The notes beneath the pieces were generated by a model. The model searched no databases and was not told the DNA's origin. It saw only the letters and a list, made by a program, of their open reading frames with translations. From assembly GCF_003402535.2 (NCBI RefSeq), contig NZ_AP025170.1, positions 3,100,001-3,164,000 of the forward strand: a DNA stretch of 64,000 nt, given 5' to 3'. Each line of letters starts with the position of its first letter. Positions within the stretch are counted from its first letter, which is position 1. The translations under genes and the position numbers were made by a program. This DNA comes from Cupriavidus sp. P-10. GTDB taxonomy: Bacteria > Pseudomonadota > Gammaproteobacteria > Burkholderiales > Burkholderiaceae. Of the stretch, positions 47,632 through 58,816 are shown piece by piece.

Positions 47632-49353
47632 TCAGTTCGCCAGCTGGCTGCGCACGTGGCTGACCACGTCGGCCACACTGACGGGGGTGGCCTGTGCGTC
47701 ACGCCGGGCCTGGTACTCGACCTTGCCTTCCTTCAGGCCGCGGTCGCCCACCACCACGCGGTGCGGCACGCCGATCAGTTCCCAGTCGGCGAACATCACG
47801 CCCGGGCGCTCGCCGCGGTTGTCGATGATGACGTCAACGCCGGCGGCCAGCAGTTCGGCGTGGATGCGGTCGGCCTCGGCCTTCACGGCTTCGGAGCGGT
47901 CGTAGCCCACCGGGCAGATCACCACCTCGAACGGCGCGATCGCGGCCGGCCAGATGATGCCGCGCTCGTCGAAATTCTGCTCGATCGCGGCGCCCAGGAT
48001 GCGGGTGACGCCAATGCCGTAGCAGCCCATCTGCATCGGCTGGGTCTTGCCGTTCTCGTCCAGGAAGGTGGCGTTCATTGATTCCGAGTAACGCGTTCCC
48101 AGCATGAACACGTGGCCCACCTCGATGCCGCGGCAGATTTCCAGCTTGCCCTGGCCGTCCGGCGAGGCATCGCCCGCGACCACGTTGCGCAGGTCGGCGA
48201 CGATCGGCTCGGGCAGGTCGCGGCCCCAGTTGACGCCGGTGAAGTGGTAGTCGCGGTAGTTGGCGCCGCAGACAAAGTCGCTCATGTTGGCGACGGTGCG
48301 GTCGGCCACCACCTTGACCGGCTTCTTCATGTCGATCGGACCGAGGTAGCCCGGGGGCGAGCCGAAGGCGTCGACGATCTCGTTCTCGGTGGCAAAGCGG
48401 AACTCGGCCAGCCCCGGCACCTTGGACGCCTTGACCTCGTTCAGCTCATGGTCGGCGCGGATCAGCAGCAGCCAGATCTGGGCGCCGGCTTCAGTGTCCG
48501 TGGCCAGCACGATCGACTTGACGTTGCGCTCCAGCGGAATGTTCAGGAATTCCGCCACCTGCTCGCACTTGACCTTCTCAGGCGTGAAGGTCTTGACCAG
48601 GTCTTCCTTCGGTGCGGCGCGCTCGGCCACCAGCGGCAGCGCCTCGGCGGCCTCCATGTTGGCGGCGTAGTCCGAGGTCGGGCAGTAGACGATGGCGTCT
48701 TCGCCGGTGTCGGCGATCACGTGGAATTCATGCGAGCCCGAGCCGCCGATGGCGCCGTTGTCGGCGGCCACGGCGCGGAATTCCAGCCCGAAGCGGCGGA
48801 AGATGCGCACATAGGCGTCGTACATGTTCTCGTACGACTTGCGCAGGCCGTCGGTGTCGCGGTCGAAGGAGTAGGCGTCCTTCATGGTGAACTCGCGCCC
48901 GCGCATGATGCCGAAGCGCGGCCGGCGCTCGTCGCGGAACTTGGTCTGGATCTGGTAGAAATTGAGCGGCAGCTGCTTGTAGCTGCGGATCTCGCTGCGG
49001 GCGATGTCGGTCACCACCTCTTCCGAGGTGGGCTGCACGGCGAAGTCGCGTTCGTGGCGATCCTTCAGGCGCAGCAGTTCGGGGCCCATCTTGTCCCAGC
49101 GGCCGGTCTCCTGCCACAGCTCGGCCGGCTGGATCACCGGCATGGCCAGCTCCACCGCGCCGGCGCGGTTCATTTCCTCGCGCACAATGTTCTCTACCTT
49201 GCGGATCACGCGCAGCCCGATCGGCATGTAGCTGTAGATGCCTGCGCCCAGCTTCTTGATCATGCCGGCGCGCATCATCAGTTTGTGCGACACGATTTCC
49301 GCGTCGGCGGGCGCTTCCTTGAGGGTGGAAATGAAGAATTGCGAGGCTTTCAT
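47632..49353 (-). CDS. proS: Prolyl-tRNA synthetase
   Basis: Class II aminoacyl-tRNA synthetase of 573 residues, bacterial type with the editing insertion. The start at 49353 matches the family N-terminus [19 protein letters not shown]. Motif 1 is around [16 protein letters not shown], motif 2 is [21 protein letters not shown], and motif 3 is [18 protein letters not shown]. The INS editing domain lies between motifs 2 and 3 ([19 protein letters not shown]). It diverges from rppH across 182 bp. Confidence 0.98.
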   Translation of the reverse strand: MKASQFFISTLKEAPADAEIVSHKLMMRAGMIKKLGAGIYSYMPIGLRVIRKVENIVREEMNRAGAVELAMPVIQPAELWQETGRWDKMGPELLRLKDRHERDFAVQPTSEEVVTDIARSEIRSYKQLPLNFYQIQTKFRDERRPRFGIMRGREFTMKDAYSFDRDTDGLRKSYENMYDAYVRIFRRFGLEFRAVAADNGAIGGSGSHEFHVIADTGEDAIVYCPTSDYAANMEAAEALPLVAERAAPKEDLVKTFTPEKVKCEQVAEFLNIPLERNVKSIVLATDTEAGAQIWLLLIRADHELNEVKASKVPGLAEFRFATENEIVDAFGSPPGYLGPIDMKKPVKVVADRTVANMSDFVCGANYRDYHFTGVNWGRDLPEPIVADLRNVVAGDASPDGQGKLEICRGIEVGHVFMLGTRYSESMNATFLDENGKTQPMQMGCYGIGVTRILGAAIEQNFDERGIIWPAAIAPFEVVICPVGYDRSEAVKAEADRIHAELLAAGVDVIIDNRGERPGVMFADWELIGVPHRVVVGDRGLKEGKVEYQARRDAQATPVSVADVVSHVRSQLAN

Positions 49354-49497
49354 CCGTAGCTTTCTCTCGAGGCCGCAACGCCGGCCCGGCCAATTCCGGG
49401 AGCGGCGGCACTGATTTGTCGCGCACGCGCCTGAAACTGCCCTTCTGCTCGGGGAAAACCACCATCCCCCCACAAGAGCCCAGCTGCGCGCTTCCTT

Positions 49498-49503
49498 TAT
49501 AAT
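49498..49503 (+). promoter_or_regulatory. Possible -10 element of rppH
   Basis: TATAAT, 32 bp upstream of the rppH ATG, in the proS/rppH divergent region. No good -35 is seen 17 bp before it. Confidence 0.35.
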
Positions 49504-49535
49504 CAGCGTAATTCTAAAGGATTCGAGGTGCAGTC

Positions 49536-50198
49536 ATGCTCGATCGTGAAGGCTTTCGCCCGAACGTCGGCATCATCCTCCTCAACGCACGCAACGAGGT
49601 TTTCTGGGGCAAGCGAATCGGCGAACACTCCTGGCAGTTTCCGCAGGGTGGCATCAAGTACGGCGAGACGCCGGAACAGGCCATGTACCGCGAACTGCAT
49701 GAGGAAACCGGCCTGCTTCCGGAGCACGTCAGGATCGTAGGTCGCACACGCGACTGGCTGCGTTACGAGGTGCCGGACAAGTTCATCCGCCGCGAAATCC
49801 GCGGCCATTACAGGGGCCAGAAACAAATCTGGTTCCTGCTCCGCATGGCGGGCAGGGACTGCGACATTCATCTTCGGGCAACCGACCATCCGGAGTTCGA
49901 CGCCTGGCGCTGGAGCCACTACTGGGTGCCGCTGGATGCGGTGATCGAGTTCAAGCGCGATGTCTACCAGATGGCGCTGACGGAGTTGTCGCGCTTCCTG
50001 AACCGGCATCCGCGCGTGCCGCTCAGCCCCTATGGCACGCATGCGCACGGCCGCCATGGCGGCGTACATCGCGGCATTCCACCCGTGGTCGCCGGCCAGC
50101 CGGCAAATACTGCCGGTGCCGAAGTCGGCAACGCGGCAGCGCAAGAGACTGTTTCGCCGGCTGCGCCGGTTACCAACTCACGGAGTACTGATGACTAG
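49536..50198 (+). CDS. rppH: RNA pyrophosphohydrolase
   Basis: Nudix enzyme of 220 residues that removes pyrophosphate from mRNA 5' ends and starts decay. N-terminus [17 protein letters not shown] and the Nudix box [20 protein letters not shown] are standard RppH. The C-terminal 60 residues are a low-complexity tail rich in Gly, Ala and Pro, as in other Burkholderiaceae. The stop overlaps the next start by 8 bases, suggesting coupling. Confidence 0.95.
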   Translation: MLDREGFRPNVGIILLNARNEVFWGKRIGEHSWQFPQGGIKYGETPEQAMYRELHEETGLLPEHVRIVGRTRDWLRYEVPDKFIRREIRGHYRGQKQIWFLLRMAGRDCDIHLRATDHPEFDAWRWSHYWVPLDAVIEFKRDVYQMALTELSRFLNRHPRVPLSPYGTHAHGRHGGVHRGIPPVVAGQPANTAGAEVGNAAAQETVSPAAPVTNSRSTDD

Positions 50199-50772
50199 TT
50201 GCACCGGCCCGGGCCGCCGCGGCGGCCTGACCGCTGCCGGATTGCTGCTTGCCGCCGCCACGCTGGCGCTGGCGGGCTGCAAGACCACCGGCAAGGAAAT
50301 GGCGGAAGAAGAAAGTACCTGGCTCAATCCCTTCGCGCCCAAGACCTTCGAGGAAGCCAAGGCGATGCTGCCGGCGCCGCCGCAGGATGCCAACCTGGTG
50401 CCGTTCTCGGTATCCGGCACCGGAACGTTGTCGTTTGCTGTGGACAGCAAGTCGGTCTCGGTCGGCAAGGACAACGTGGTGCGCTACACCGTGGTCACCA
50501 CCAGCCAGAGCGGCGCCCGCAACGTGACTTTCGAAGGCATGCGCTGCGATGCCTTCGAGCGCAAGCTCTACGCCACGCTGCCCAAGGGGGCCACCGAGTG
50601 GGTGCCCAACACCAGCGGCTACGGCGAGACCTGGCACCGCATGGAAGCCGGCGTGCGCAACGCCTATGCGGCCACGCTGGCCATCGAGTTCTTCTGCGAA
50701 GGCCGCACGGTGGCCGGCAAGCCGGAAGACATGGTGCGCGAACTGCAATCGCGGGCGCCCAGCCGGCGCTGA
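50191..50772 (+). CDS. CNP1-like family lipoprotein
   Basis: A 193-residue envelope protein. The signal ends in LALAGC, a lipobox. The CNP1-like domain reads [20 protein letters not shown], then [15 protein letters not shown] and [11 protein letters not shown], with conserved Cys residues. Its ATG at 50191 has GGAG 5 bases upstream and overlaps the rppH stop. The family is widespread in Burkholderiales next to rppH or proB, with unknown function. A strong terminator follows. Confidence 0.85.
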   Translation: MTSCTGPGRRGGLTAAGLLLAAATLALAGCKTTGKEMAEEESTWLNPFAPKTFEEAKAMLPAPPQDANLVPFSVSGTGTLSFAVDSKSVSVGKDNVVRYTVVTTSQSGARNVTFEGMRCDAFERKLYATLPKGATEWVPNTSGYGETWHRMEAGVRNAYAATLAIEFFCEGRTVAGKPEDMVRELQSRAPSRR

Positions 50773-50792
50773 AGCGGGCGGCATCGGGATAA

Positions 50793-50829
50793 AAAAACGG
50801 CGGGACTGCCTGGCAGTTCCGCCGTTTTT
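50793..50829. terminator. Bidirectional Rho-independent terminator
   Basis: AAAAACGGCGGGACTGCC and GGCAGTTCCGCCGTTTTT pair almost perfectly with a minimal loop. A-run and T-run on either side let it work for both the CNP1-like gene (+) and proB (-). Confidence 0.92.
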
Positions 50830-50851
50830 CTTTGGCCGTTCCCGTAGCCGA

Positions 50852-51970
50852 TCAGACCAGCACGAGGTTGTCGCGGTGGATCAGCTCGGGCTCGTTCAGG
50901 TGGCCGAGCACCGATTCGATCTCGGACGAAGGCTTGCGCGCGATCAGTCGCGCTTCCGCGCTGGAATAGTTGGTGATGCCGCGCGCCACTTCCTTGCCCT
51001 TCGGGTCGACGCAGGCGATCACCTCGCCGCGGGCGAATTCGCCCTGCACTTCCACCACGCCGATCGGCAGCAGCGACTTGCCGCCGCCGGTCAGCTTTTC
51101 GACCGCGCCGTTGTCGATCACCACGCGCCCGCGCAGCTGCAGGTGGTCGGCCATCCATTGCTTGCGCGCGGTCAGGCGGCCAGTCGGCGCCAGCAGCTGG
51201 GTGCCGATGCCCTCGCCCGCTGCCAGGCGCTCCAGCACGTTGGCCTCGCGCCCGGAGGCGATGGTGGTGTGCGCGCCGGACTTGGCGGCGCGCTTGGCCG
51301 CCAGGATCTTGGTCAGCATGCCGCCGCGCCCGATCGACGTGCCAGCGCCGCCGGCCATCGCTTCCAGCTCGGGCGTACCGGCCATGGCCTCGTCGACGAA
51401 CTGAGCCGCCGGGTTCTTGCGCGGATCGGCGGTGTACAGGCCGCGCTGGTCGGTCAGGATCACCAGCGCGTCGCCCTCGATCAGGTTCGTCACCAGTGCG
51501 CCGAGCGTGTCGTTGTCGCCGAACTTGATTTCGTCGGTGACCACGGTGTCGTTCTCGTTGATGATCGGCACCACGCCGAGCGACAGCAGCGTCAGCAGCG
51601 TGGAACGCGCGTTCAGGTAGCGCTCGCGGTCGGCCAGGTCGGCGTGGGTCAGCAGCACTTGCGCGGTGCGGATGCCGTAGCGCGTGAACTGGCTCTCGTA
51701 GACCTGCGCCAGGCCCATCTGGCCGACGGCCGCAGCCGCCTGCAACTCGTGGATTTCCTTCGGCCGGCGCACCCAGCCCAGGCGCTGCATGCCTTCGGCG
51801 ATGGCGCCGGAGCTGACCAGCACCACTTCCTTGCCCGCCACGCGCAGCCTGGCGATCTGCGATGCCCAGCGGGCGATGGCGTCGTAATCCAGTCCCTTGC
51901 CATCGTTGGTGACCAGGCTGGAGCCGACTTTGACGACGATGCGCTTTGCCTGCGCGATGACCGATTGCAT
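50852..51970 (-). CDS. proB: Glutamate 5-kinase
   Basis: First enzyme of proline synthesis, 372 residues. The amino-acid-kinase domain has [51 protein letters not shown] and [19 protein letters not shown]-terminal PUA domain follows (about 285-365). It is downstream of obgE with 45 bp between them and ends at a strong terminator. No proA is adjacent. Confidence 0.97.
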   Translation of the reverse strand: MQSVIAQAKRIVVKVGSSLVTNDGKGLDYDAIARWASQIARLRVAGKEVVLVSSGAIAEGMQRLGWVRRPKEIHELQAAAAVGQMGLAQVYESQFTRYGIRTAQVLLTHADLADRERYLNARSTLLTLLSLGVVPIINENDTVVTDEIKFGDNDTLGALVTNLIEGDALVILTDQRGLYTADPRKNPAAQFVDEAMAGTPELEAMAGGAGTSIGRGGMLTKILAAKRAAKSGAHTTIASGREANVLERLAAGEGIGTQLLAPTGRLTARKQWMADHLQLRGRVVIDNGAVEKLTGGGKSLLPIGVVEVQGEFARGEVIACVDPKGKEVARGITNYSSAEARLIARKPSSEIESVLGHLNEPELIHRDNLVLV

Positions 51971-52015
51971 GGCGGAATCCTGTCTCCGGAATTCGTTTCA
52001 GACCGTTGGTTTTGT

Positions 52016-53254
<1,239 letters not shown>

Positions 53255-53274
53255 TCATCCTGCAAAGGCTGTTA

Positions 53275-53535
53275 TCAGGCCGCCGGAACGACGCTGACTT
53301 GCTGCTTCTTGGCAGGGCCCTTGACGGCGAACTGCACGTGGCCGTCAACCAGGGCGAACAGCGTGTGGTCCTTGCCCACGCCGACGTTGTCGCCGGCATG
53401 CACGCGGGTACCGCGTTGGCGGATGATGATGCCGCCGGCGTTGATGGCCTGGCCACCAAACACCTTCACGCCCAGACGCTTCGATTCGGAATCACGGCCG
53501 TTCCGCGTGGAACCGCCGCCTTTTTTCTGTGCCAT
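53275..53535 (-). CDS. rpmA: 50S ribosomal protein L27
   Basis: An 86-residue ribosomal protein. N-terminus [20 protein letters not shown] is the tail that reaches the peptidyl transferase centre; it has no Firmicute-type cleaved extension. [20 protein letters not shown] is the family core. It follows rplU by 39 bp. Confidence 0.99.
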   Translation of the reverse strand: MAQKKGGGSTRNGRDSESKRLGVKVFGGQAINAGGIIIRQRGTRVHAGDNVGVGKDHTLFALVDGHVQFAVKGPAKKQQVSVVPAA

Positions 53536-53574
53536 GTCTTACTCCTGTCGCTTTACCGGGTTACGCTCGATCGA

Positions 53575-53886
53575 TCAGGCAACGATCGCTTCGATGCGCA
53601 GTTCGGTGTAATTCTGACGATGGCCCTGACGCTTCTGGTAGTGCTTGCGACGGCGCATCTTGAAGATCTTCACCTTGTCGTGACGACCTTGGGAGATAAC
53701 GGTAGCTTTGACGGAAGCCCCGCTAACCAGCGGCGTACCAAACTTGATTTGGTCGCCGGCGCCCACTGCGAGCACCTGGTCGAGCGTGATTTCTGCGCCA
53801 ATGTCTGCCGGTATCTGTTCTACTTTCAGTTTTTCGCCAGCAGCAACCTTGTATTGCTTGCCGCCGGTTTTTACGACCGCGTACAT
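53575..53886 (-). CDS. rplU: 50S ribosomal protein L21
   Basis: A 103-residue ribosomal protein beginning [20 protein letters not shown] and ending with the RNA-binding [20 protein letters not shown]. It heads the rplU-rpmA-obgE-proB run on the minus strand, transcribed away from ispB. Confidence 0.99.
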   Translation of the reverse strand: MYAVVKTGGKQYKVAAGEKLKVEQIPADIGAEITLDQVLAVGAGDQIKFGTPLVSGASVKATVISQGRHDKVKIFKMRRRKHYQKRQGHRQNYTELRIEAIVA

Positions 53887-54082
53887 TGTCGAACCTCTCG
53901 GATGTGAATAAAACGCCGAATCCGCGCGATGCGGCCCCGGTTATCTCCCGCCGGCACTGACCCGCAAGGCGAGCGACTACCGGAGGAAACCGGGAATTGT
54001 AAACGAGATCAGGGAAAACCGCAAAGAAAACAGGCACATAGCCTGTGAGCGGCGCCACCGGCACAATCCGGCTGTCGCTGCG

Positions 54083-54178
54083 TCAGGTGAGATCGGCGAG
54101 GAGGAATCCCGCCAGTGCGGCAAACGCCACCCACCACGCGGTGCGGCGCAGCTGACGACGGGATACGGGCTTGTCCAT
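54083..54178 (-). CDS. Possible 31-residue single-span membrane protein
   Basis: ATG at 54178 opens MDKPVSRRQLRRTAWWVAFA followed by ALAGFLLADLT and stop. The Arg cluster and one hydrophobic span make a plausible micro-protein. On the minus strand TATAAT ends 6 bases before the ATG, which would give a leaderless mRNA or, alternatively, mark an rplU promoter. No ribosome site. Confidence 0.3.
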   Translation of the reverse strand: MDKPVSRRQLRRTAWWVAFAALAGFLLADLT

Positions 54179-54314
54179 GTCCGCATTATAGTGACGCCGG
54201 TCGCCGACGGGCTGCGCGCATACCCTGAGCCGCCGCCCGGCAAGAATGCGGGGCATGCGTAGAACGCCGCGTGCATCGCATATAATCGTCCGGTTTTGCG
54301 TAACGGTGATCATC

Positions 54315-55292
54315 TTGTCCCAGCCTTCCGCCACTGCCTTGCTTGCCCCGGTCGCTGCAGACATGCGCGCGGTTGATGCTGTCATCCGCCAGCGGCTGTC
54401 TTCAGAAGTCCCCCTGATCGAACAGATCGGTGAATACATCATCGGTGCCGGCGGCAAGCGCCTGCGCCCGGTGATCCTGCTGCTGACGGCGCGCGCGCTG
54501 GGCTATGACGGCAACCGGCACCACGAGCTGGCCGCCGTCGTGGAGTTCATCCACACCGCCACGCTGCTGCACGACGACGTCGTCGACGAATCCGAGCTGC
54601 GCCGCGGCCGCGACACCGCCAACGCGGTGTTCGGCAATGCCGCCAGCGTGCTGGTCGGCGACTTCCTCTACTCGCGCGCGTTCCAGATGATGGTCGATGC
54701 CGGCAGCATGCGCATCATGGAAATCCTGTCCAACGCGACCAACGTGATCGCCGAGGGCGAGGTGCTGCAACTGCTGAACATGCACGACCCCGAAGTCACC
54801 GTCGAGCGCTACCTGCAGGTGATCCGCTACAAGACCGCCAAGCTGTTCGAGGCCGCCGCCCAACTGGGCGCGGTGCTGGCCGGCGCCGAAGCACAGATGG
54901 AAGAAGCCGCCGCCGAATACGGCCGCCGCATCGGCACCGCCTTCCAGCTGATCGACGACATGCTGGACTACACCGCCAGCGCGGAGCAGATGGGCAAGAA
55001 CGCCGGCGACGACCTGCGCGAAGGCAAACCCACCCTGCCGCTGCTGCACCTGCTGGAGCACGGCACCGCGGAGCAGCGCCAGCTGGCGCGCGACGCCATC
55101 GTGCAGGGCGGCACCGAGCACTTCGACGCGGTCTTCGCGGCGATCCACGCCAGCGGCGCGCTCGAGGTCACCTTCGAGGCCGCGCGCCAGGAAGCGGAAG
55201 CCGCCGAGCGGGCCGCACAGCAGTTCCCGGATTCCTCACTGAAGGAAACGCTGATCCAGCTCTGCGCGTTCTCGCTGCAACGGCAGTCTTAA
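54315..55292 (+). CDS. ispB: Octaprenyl diphosphate synthase
   Basis: Long-chain trans-prenyltransferase of 325 residues that makes the ubiquinone side chain. TTG at 54315 gives the family N-terminus SQPSATALLAPVAADM with GGTGAT upstream; GTG at 54306 is an alternative. The first Asp-rich motif is LLHDDVVDESELRRG and the second is QLIDDMLDYTAS. TATAAT at 54281-54286 may be its -10 element. It diverges from rplU, as usual, and precedes tRNA-Pro. Confidence 0.95.
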   Translation: MSQPSATALLAPVAADMRAVDAVIRQRLSSEVPLIEQIGEYIIGAGGKRLRPVILLLTARALGYDGNRHHELAAVVEFIHTATLLHDDVVDESELRRGRDTANAVFGNAASVLVGDFLYSRAFQMMVDAGSMRIMEILSNATNVIAEGEVLQLLNMHDPEVTVERYLQVIRYKTAKLFEAAAQLGAVLAGAEAQMEEAAAEYGRRIGTAFQLIDDMLDYTASAEQMGKNAGDDLREGKPTLPLLHLLEHGTAEQRQLARDAIVQGGTEHFDAVFAAIHASGALEVTFEAARQEAEAAERAAQQFPDSSLKETLIQLCAFSLQRQS

Positions 55293-55384
55293 GGGATTCT
55301 CCACCCCTCTTCCATTTCAGCAAAAACGCTGTTATAGTTATCTTCTTTGCTGCTGACGCCCAGCGCCGGTAGGCAAAAACAAAT

Positions 55385-55461
55385 CGGGGTGTAGCTTAGC
55401 CTGGTAGAGCGCTACGTTCGGGACGTAGAGGCCGGAGGTTCGAATCCTCTCACCCCGACCA
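55385..55461 (+). tRNA. tRNA-Pro (anticodon CGG)
   Basis: A 77-base cloverleaf with encoded CCA. Acceptor CGGGGTG pairs with CACCCCG. Anticodon stem CTACG/CGTAG with loop TTCGGGA gives anticodon CGG, reading CCG. T arm GGAGGTTCGAATCCTC. A strong terminator follows 5 bases later. Confidence 0.97.
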
Positions 55462-55466
55462 GATTT

Positions 55467-55502
55467 AAAAAGCCGAATCAACGAAAGTTGATTCGGCTTT
55501 TT
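55467..55502 (+). terminator. Rho-independent terminator of tRNA-Pro
   Basis: AAAAAGCCGAATCAAC, loop GAAA, and the exact complement ending in TTTTT. A tetraloop-capped 16-bp stem. The following 200 bp to pilB show no gene. Confidence 0.95.
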
Positions 55503-55701
55503 GTCTTTCAGATCAGCAATTCCTCACGGCTATCCTGCCCCCGCGCAAGTAGGGTTGCGCCCGTGTCGCGCAAACGCCAACACGTCCCGCCGTCGCCTTT
55601 ACAAAAAGTGACCCCAGCGGCAAACTGGCCCGATCCCAAGACGTGGAACCGTCTCGTCCATCCCTGGCGGGCGGCCACTGCCCAACCACTGCGCACCTGT
55701 C

Positions 55702-57462
55702 ATGACACTCGGTCTTGCCCTGACCCAGAGCCGGCGTATCGCGCCCGCCCTGCTTGCTCAGCTGGAGCAGGCCGCCCGTGAAAAGCAGTCCCAGTTGATC
55801 GACGAGATCGTCGGCAGCGGCACCATGAGCGCGCACGACCTCGCGCTGTTCGCGGCGGACAAATACCAGCTGCCGCTGCTGGACCTGAACCAGTACAACC
55901 TGACCAAGGTGCCGCCGGGCCTGGCGGGCAACCGGGAATTCCATGCGCACCGCCTGCTGCCGCTGGGCCGGCGCGAGAACCGGCTGGTGCTGGCGATGTC
56001 CGATCCGTCCAACCAGGCCGGGCTGGACGCGATCAAGGAAAAGTACAAGCTGCCGGTCGAAGCGGTGGTGGTCGAGCACGACAAGCTGATGAAGCACGTG
56101 CGCTCCGCCGGCGAGGCGCTGGGCACACTGAAGAACATCTCGCCGGTGCAGACCGAGCGCAAGATGATCGAGTACGACCCGGTGGCGGCCGCCAGCGCGC
56201 AGCGCAACCGCACTGCCGCCGATGCCATCGATGACGCCCCCGTGGTGCGCTTCCTGCAGAAGCTGCTGACCGAAGCCTTCCACCGCGGCGCGTCCGACCT
56301 GCATTTCGAGCCGTTCGAGACCTTCTACCGGATCCGCTTCCGCGTGGACGGCGTGCTGCAGGAGGTGGCAAGGCCGCCGCTGGATATCCGCGACAAGATC
56401 GCCACGCGCATCAAGGTGCTGTCCCGGCTGGATATTTCTGAAAAGCGCGTGCCGCAGGACGGGCGCATGAAGCTGCTGATCGCGCTGCCCAAGGACAACA
56501 AGGACAGCAAGGACGCGAAGGATTCCAAGGACAAGGACGTCAAGGAAACGGTCGAGAAGGCCGTCGATTTCCGCGTCTCGACGCTGCCGACGCTGTTCGG
56601 CGAGAAGATCGTGATGCGGATCCTGGAATCGTCGAGCGACAAGCTCGACATCGACCAGCTCGGCTACGAACCGCAGCAGAAGGCGCTGCTGCTGGACGTG
56701 ATCAAGCGCCCGTACGGCATGGTACTGGTGACAGGCCCCACCGGCAGCGGCAAGACGGTGTCGCTGTACACCTTCCTGAACCTGCTGAACCAGGGCGACA
56801 TCAATATCTCGACCGCCGAGGATCCGGCTGAAATCCAGCTGCCCGGCATCAACCAGGTCAACGTCAACGACAAGGCCGGCCTCACCTTCGCCGCGGCGCT
56901 GCGCTCGTTCCTGCGGCAGGATCCGGACATCATCATGGTCGGCGAAATCCGTGACCTGGAAACCGCCGATATCTCGATCAAGGCCGCGCAGACCGGCCAC
57001 CTGGTGCTGTCGACGCTGCACACCAACGACGCGCCCACCACGCTGACGCGGCTGATGAACATGGGCGTGGCGCCGTTCAACATCGCCTCCAGCGTGCTGA
57101 TGATCACCGCGCAGCGGCTGGCGCGGCGGCTGTGCACCTGCAAGCGCCCCGGCGAGCTGCCGCGCGAGACGCTGCGGGATGCGGGCTTCCGCGAACAGGA
57201 CCTGGACGGCAGCTGGCAGCCCTACCACCCGGTCGGTTGCGAGCGCTGCAACGGCAGCGGCTACAAAGGCCGCTGCGGCATTTACCAGGTCATGCCGATC
57301 ACCGAGGCGATGCAGCAGATCATCCTGTCGCACGGCACCGCCCTGCAGATCGCCGAGCAGGCGCGCAAGGACGGCGTGCTATCGTTGCGCGAGGCTGGGC
57401 TGCTGAAGGTCAGGCAGGGCGTCACGTCACTCGAAGAGGTGCTGGCGACCACGAATACGTAG
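55702..57462 (+). CDS. pilB: Type IV pilus assembly ATPase
   Basis: Extension motor ATPase of 586 residues. An N-terminal MshE/GspE-type domain (about 1-160) is followed by RTAADAIDDAPVVRFLQKLL. Walker A is GPTGSGKTVSLY (about 347), Asp box around STAEDPAEIQLPG, Walker B IIMVGEIRDLETADI, and a zinc site CTCKRPGEL with CERCNGSGYKGRCG. An unusual Lys/Asp-rich insert (DNKDSKDAKDSKDKDVKE, about residues 264-281) lies between the two halves of the N2 region. It starts a pilB-pilC-pilD set. Confidence 0.96.
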   Translation: MTLGLALTQSRRIAPALLAQLEQAAREKQSQLIDEIVGSGTMSAHDLALFAADKYQLPLLDLNQYNLTKVPPGLAGNREFHAHRLLPLGRRENRLVLAMSDPSNQAGLDAIKEKYKLPVEAVVVEHDKLMKHVRSAGEALGTLKNISPVQTERKMIEYDPVAAASAQRNRTAADAIDDAPVVRFLQKLLTEAFHRGASDLHFEPFETFYRIRFRVDGVLQEVARPPLDIRDKIATRIKVLSRLDISEKRVPQDGRMKLLIALPKDNKDSKDAKDSKDKDVKETVEKAVDFRVSTLPTLFGEKIVMRILESSSDKLDIDQLGYEPQQKALLLDVIKRPYGMVLVTGPTGSGKTVSLYTFLNLLNQGDINISTAEDPAEIQLPGINQVNVNDKAGLTFAAALRSFLRQDPDIIMVGEIRDLETADISIKAAQTGHLVLSTLHTNDAPTTLTRLMNMGVAPFNIASSVLMITAQRLARRLCTCKRPGELPRETLRDAGFREQDLDGSWQPYHPVGCERCNGSGYKGRCGIYQVMPITEAMQQIILSHGTALQIAEQARKDGVLSLREAGLLKVRQGVTSLEEVLATTNT

Positions 57463-57541
57463 CAAGGCAGTCCAGTCACGACGCAAAACAACGTAAATAC
57501 AAGACGTACCAGAAACGTCATTTACACCGGGGGTCAACAAC

Positions 57542-58813
57542 ATGGCGACGCGCGCACCAGCGGCGGGCGCCCGGACGGCAACACCGTCGCGGGCGAAATC
57601 AGGTAAGGGGCGCAAGGCCCCCACCCAGTACATCTTCGAATGGGAAGGCAAGGACCGCAAAGGCAAGACCTTCACCGGCGAGCTGCGCGCGGAGAGCCAG
57701 GCCGAGGTCACCGCCACGCTGCGCAAGCAGGGCCTGACCATCGTCAAGCTCAAGAAGCGCAAGGCCGCGCGCGGGCGCAAGATCACCGAGAAGGACATCG
57801 CCTATTTCACCCGGCAGCTGTCGACCATGCTGAAGGCGGGGATTCCGCTGCTGCAGTCGATCGACATCATCGCGCGCGGGCACGCCAATCCCAACTTCAC
57901 CCAGCTACTCTCCGAGATCCGCTTCGATATCGAATCGGGCAGCAGCATGGCGGCGGCGTTCCGGCGACAGCCCAAGTACTTCGACACGCTCTACTGCAAC
58001 CTGATCGATGCCGGCGAACAGGGCGGTATCCTGGATGCGCTGCTGGAGCGCCTGTCGCTCTACATGGAAAAGACCATCGCGCTGAAGGGCCAGATCAAGT
58101 CGGCGATGATCTACCCGATCGCGGTGCTGACCGTGGCCTTCGCCGTCACCGTGATCCTGATGCTGTTCGTGATCCCGGCGTTCAAGGGCGTGTTCTCCAG
58201 CTTCGGCGCCAACCTGCCCGCGCCGACGCTGCTGGTAATCGCCATCTCGGACTTTTTCGTGCAGTACTGGTACCTGGTCATCGGTGCGCCGGTGGCCGGC
58301 ATCACGTTCTACCTGCGGGCGCGCAAGAAGTCAGAGAAAGTGCAGCGCTGGTCCGACCGCGCACTGCTGAAGCTGCCGATTTTCGGCAGCCTGTTCCGCA
58401 AGGCGGTGATCGCGCGCTGGACGCGTACGCTGGCGACCATGTTCGCCGCCGGTACGCCGCTGGTGGAATCGATGGAGTCGGTGGCGGGCGCCGCCGGCAA
58501 CTGGGTCTACTACGACGCCACGCGCGAGATCGAACAATCGGTGCGCATCGGTACCAGCCTGACCAACGCCATGCAGGCCACCCACGTGTTCGACAACATG
58601 GTGCTGCAGATGACGCAGATCGGTGAAGAGTCCGGCGCGCTCGACAACATGCTGCTGAAGGTGGCCGAGTTCTACGAGCGCGAGGTCGACGACGCCGTGG
58701 CCGCCATCTCCAGCCTGATCGAGCCGATCATCATCGTGGTGCTGGGCGTGCTGATCGGCGGCATGGTGGTGGCGATGTACCTGCCGATCTTCAAGCTGGG
58801 ACAGGTGGTGTAA
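57542..58813 (+). CDS. pilC: Type IV pilus inner-membrane platform protein
   Basis: Integral membrane protein of 423 residues. Two GspF domains are visible: ITEKDIAYFTRQLSTMLKAG in the first and RWTRTLATMFAAGTPLVESM in the second, each followed by membrane spans. The final span is IIIVVLGVLIGGMVVAMYLP. The N-terminal 40 residues are basic and Ala-rich. It lies 80 bp after pilB and 4 bp before pilD. Confidence 0.96.
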   Translation: MATRAPAAGARTATPSRAKSGKGRKAPTQYIFEWEGKDRKGKTFTGELRAESQAEVTATLRKQGLTIVKLKKRKAARGRKITEKDIAYFTRQLSTMLKAGIPLLQSIDIIARGHANPNFTQLLSEIRFDIESGSSMAAAFRRQPKYFDTLYCNLIDAGEQGGILDALLERLSLYMEKTIALKGQIKSAMIYPIAVLTVAFAVTVILMLFVIPAFKGVFSSFGANLPAPTLLVIAISDFFVQYWYLVIGAPVAGITFYLRARKKSEKVQRWSDRALLKLPIFGSLFRKAVIARWTRTLATMFAAGTPLVESMESVAGAAGNWVYYDATREIEQSVRIGTSLTNAMQATHVFDNMVLQMTQIGEESGALDNMLLKVAEFYEREVDDAVAAISSLIEPIIIVVLGVLIGGMVVAMYLPIFKLGQVV

Positions 58814-58816
58814 GCG

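Noticed and set aside
55385..55461. Use of tRNA-Pro as an island attachment site
   Set aside because: The tRNA is followed at once by its terminator and conserved pilus genes, with no partial tRNA copy seen downstream.
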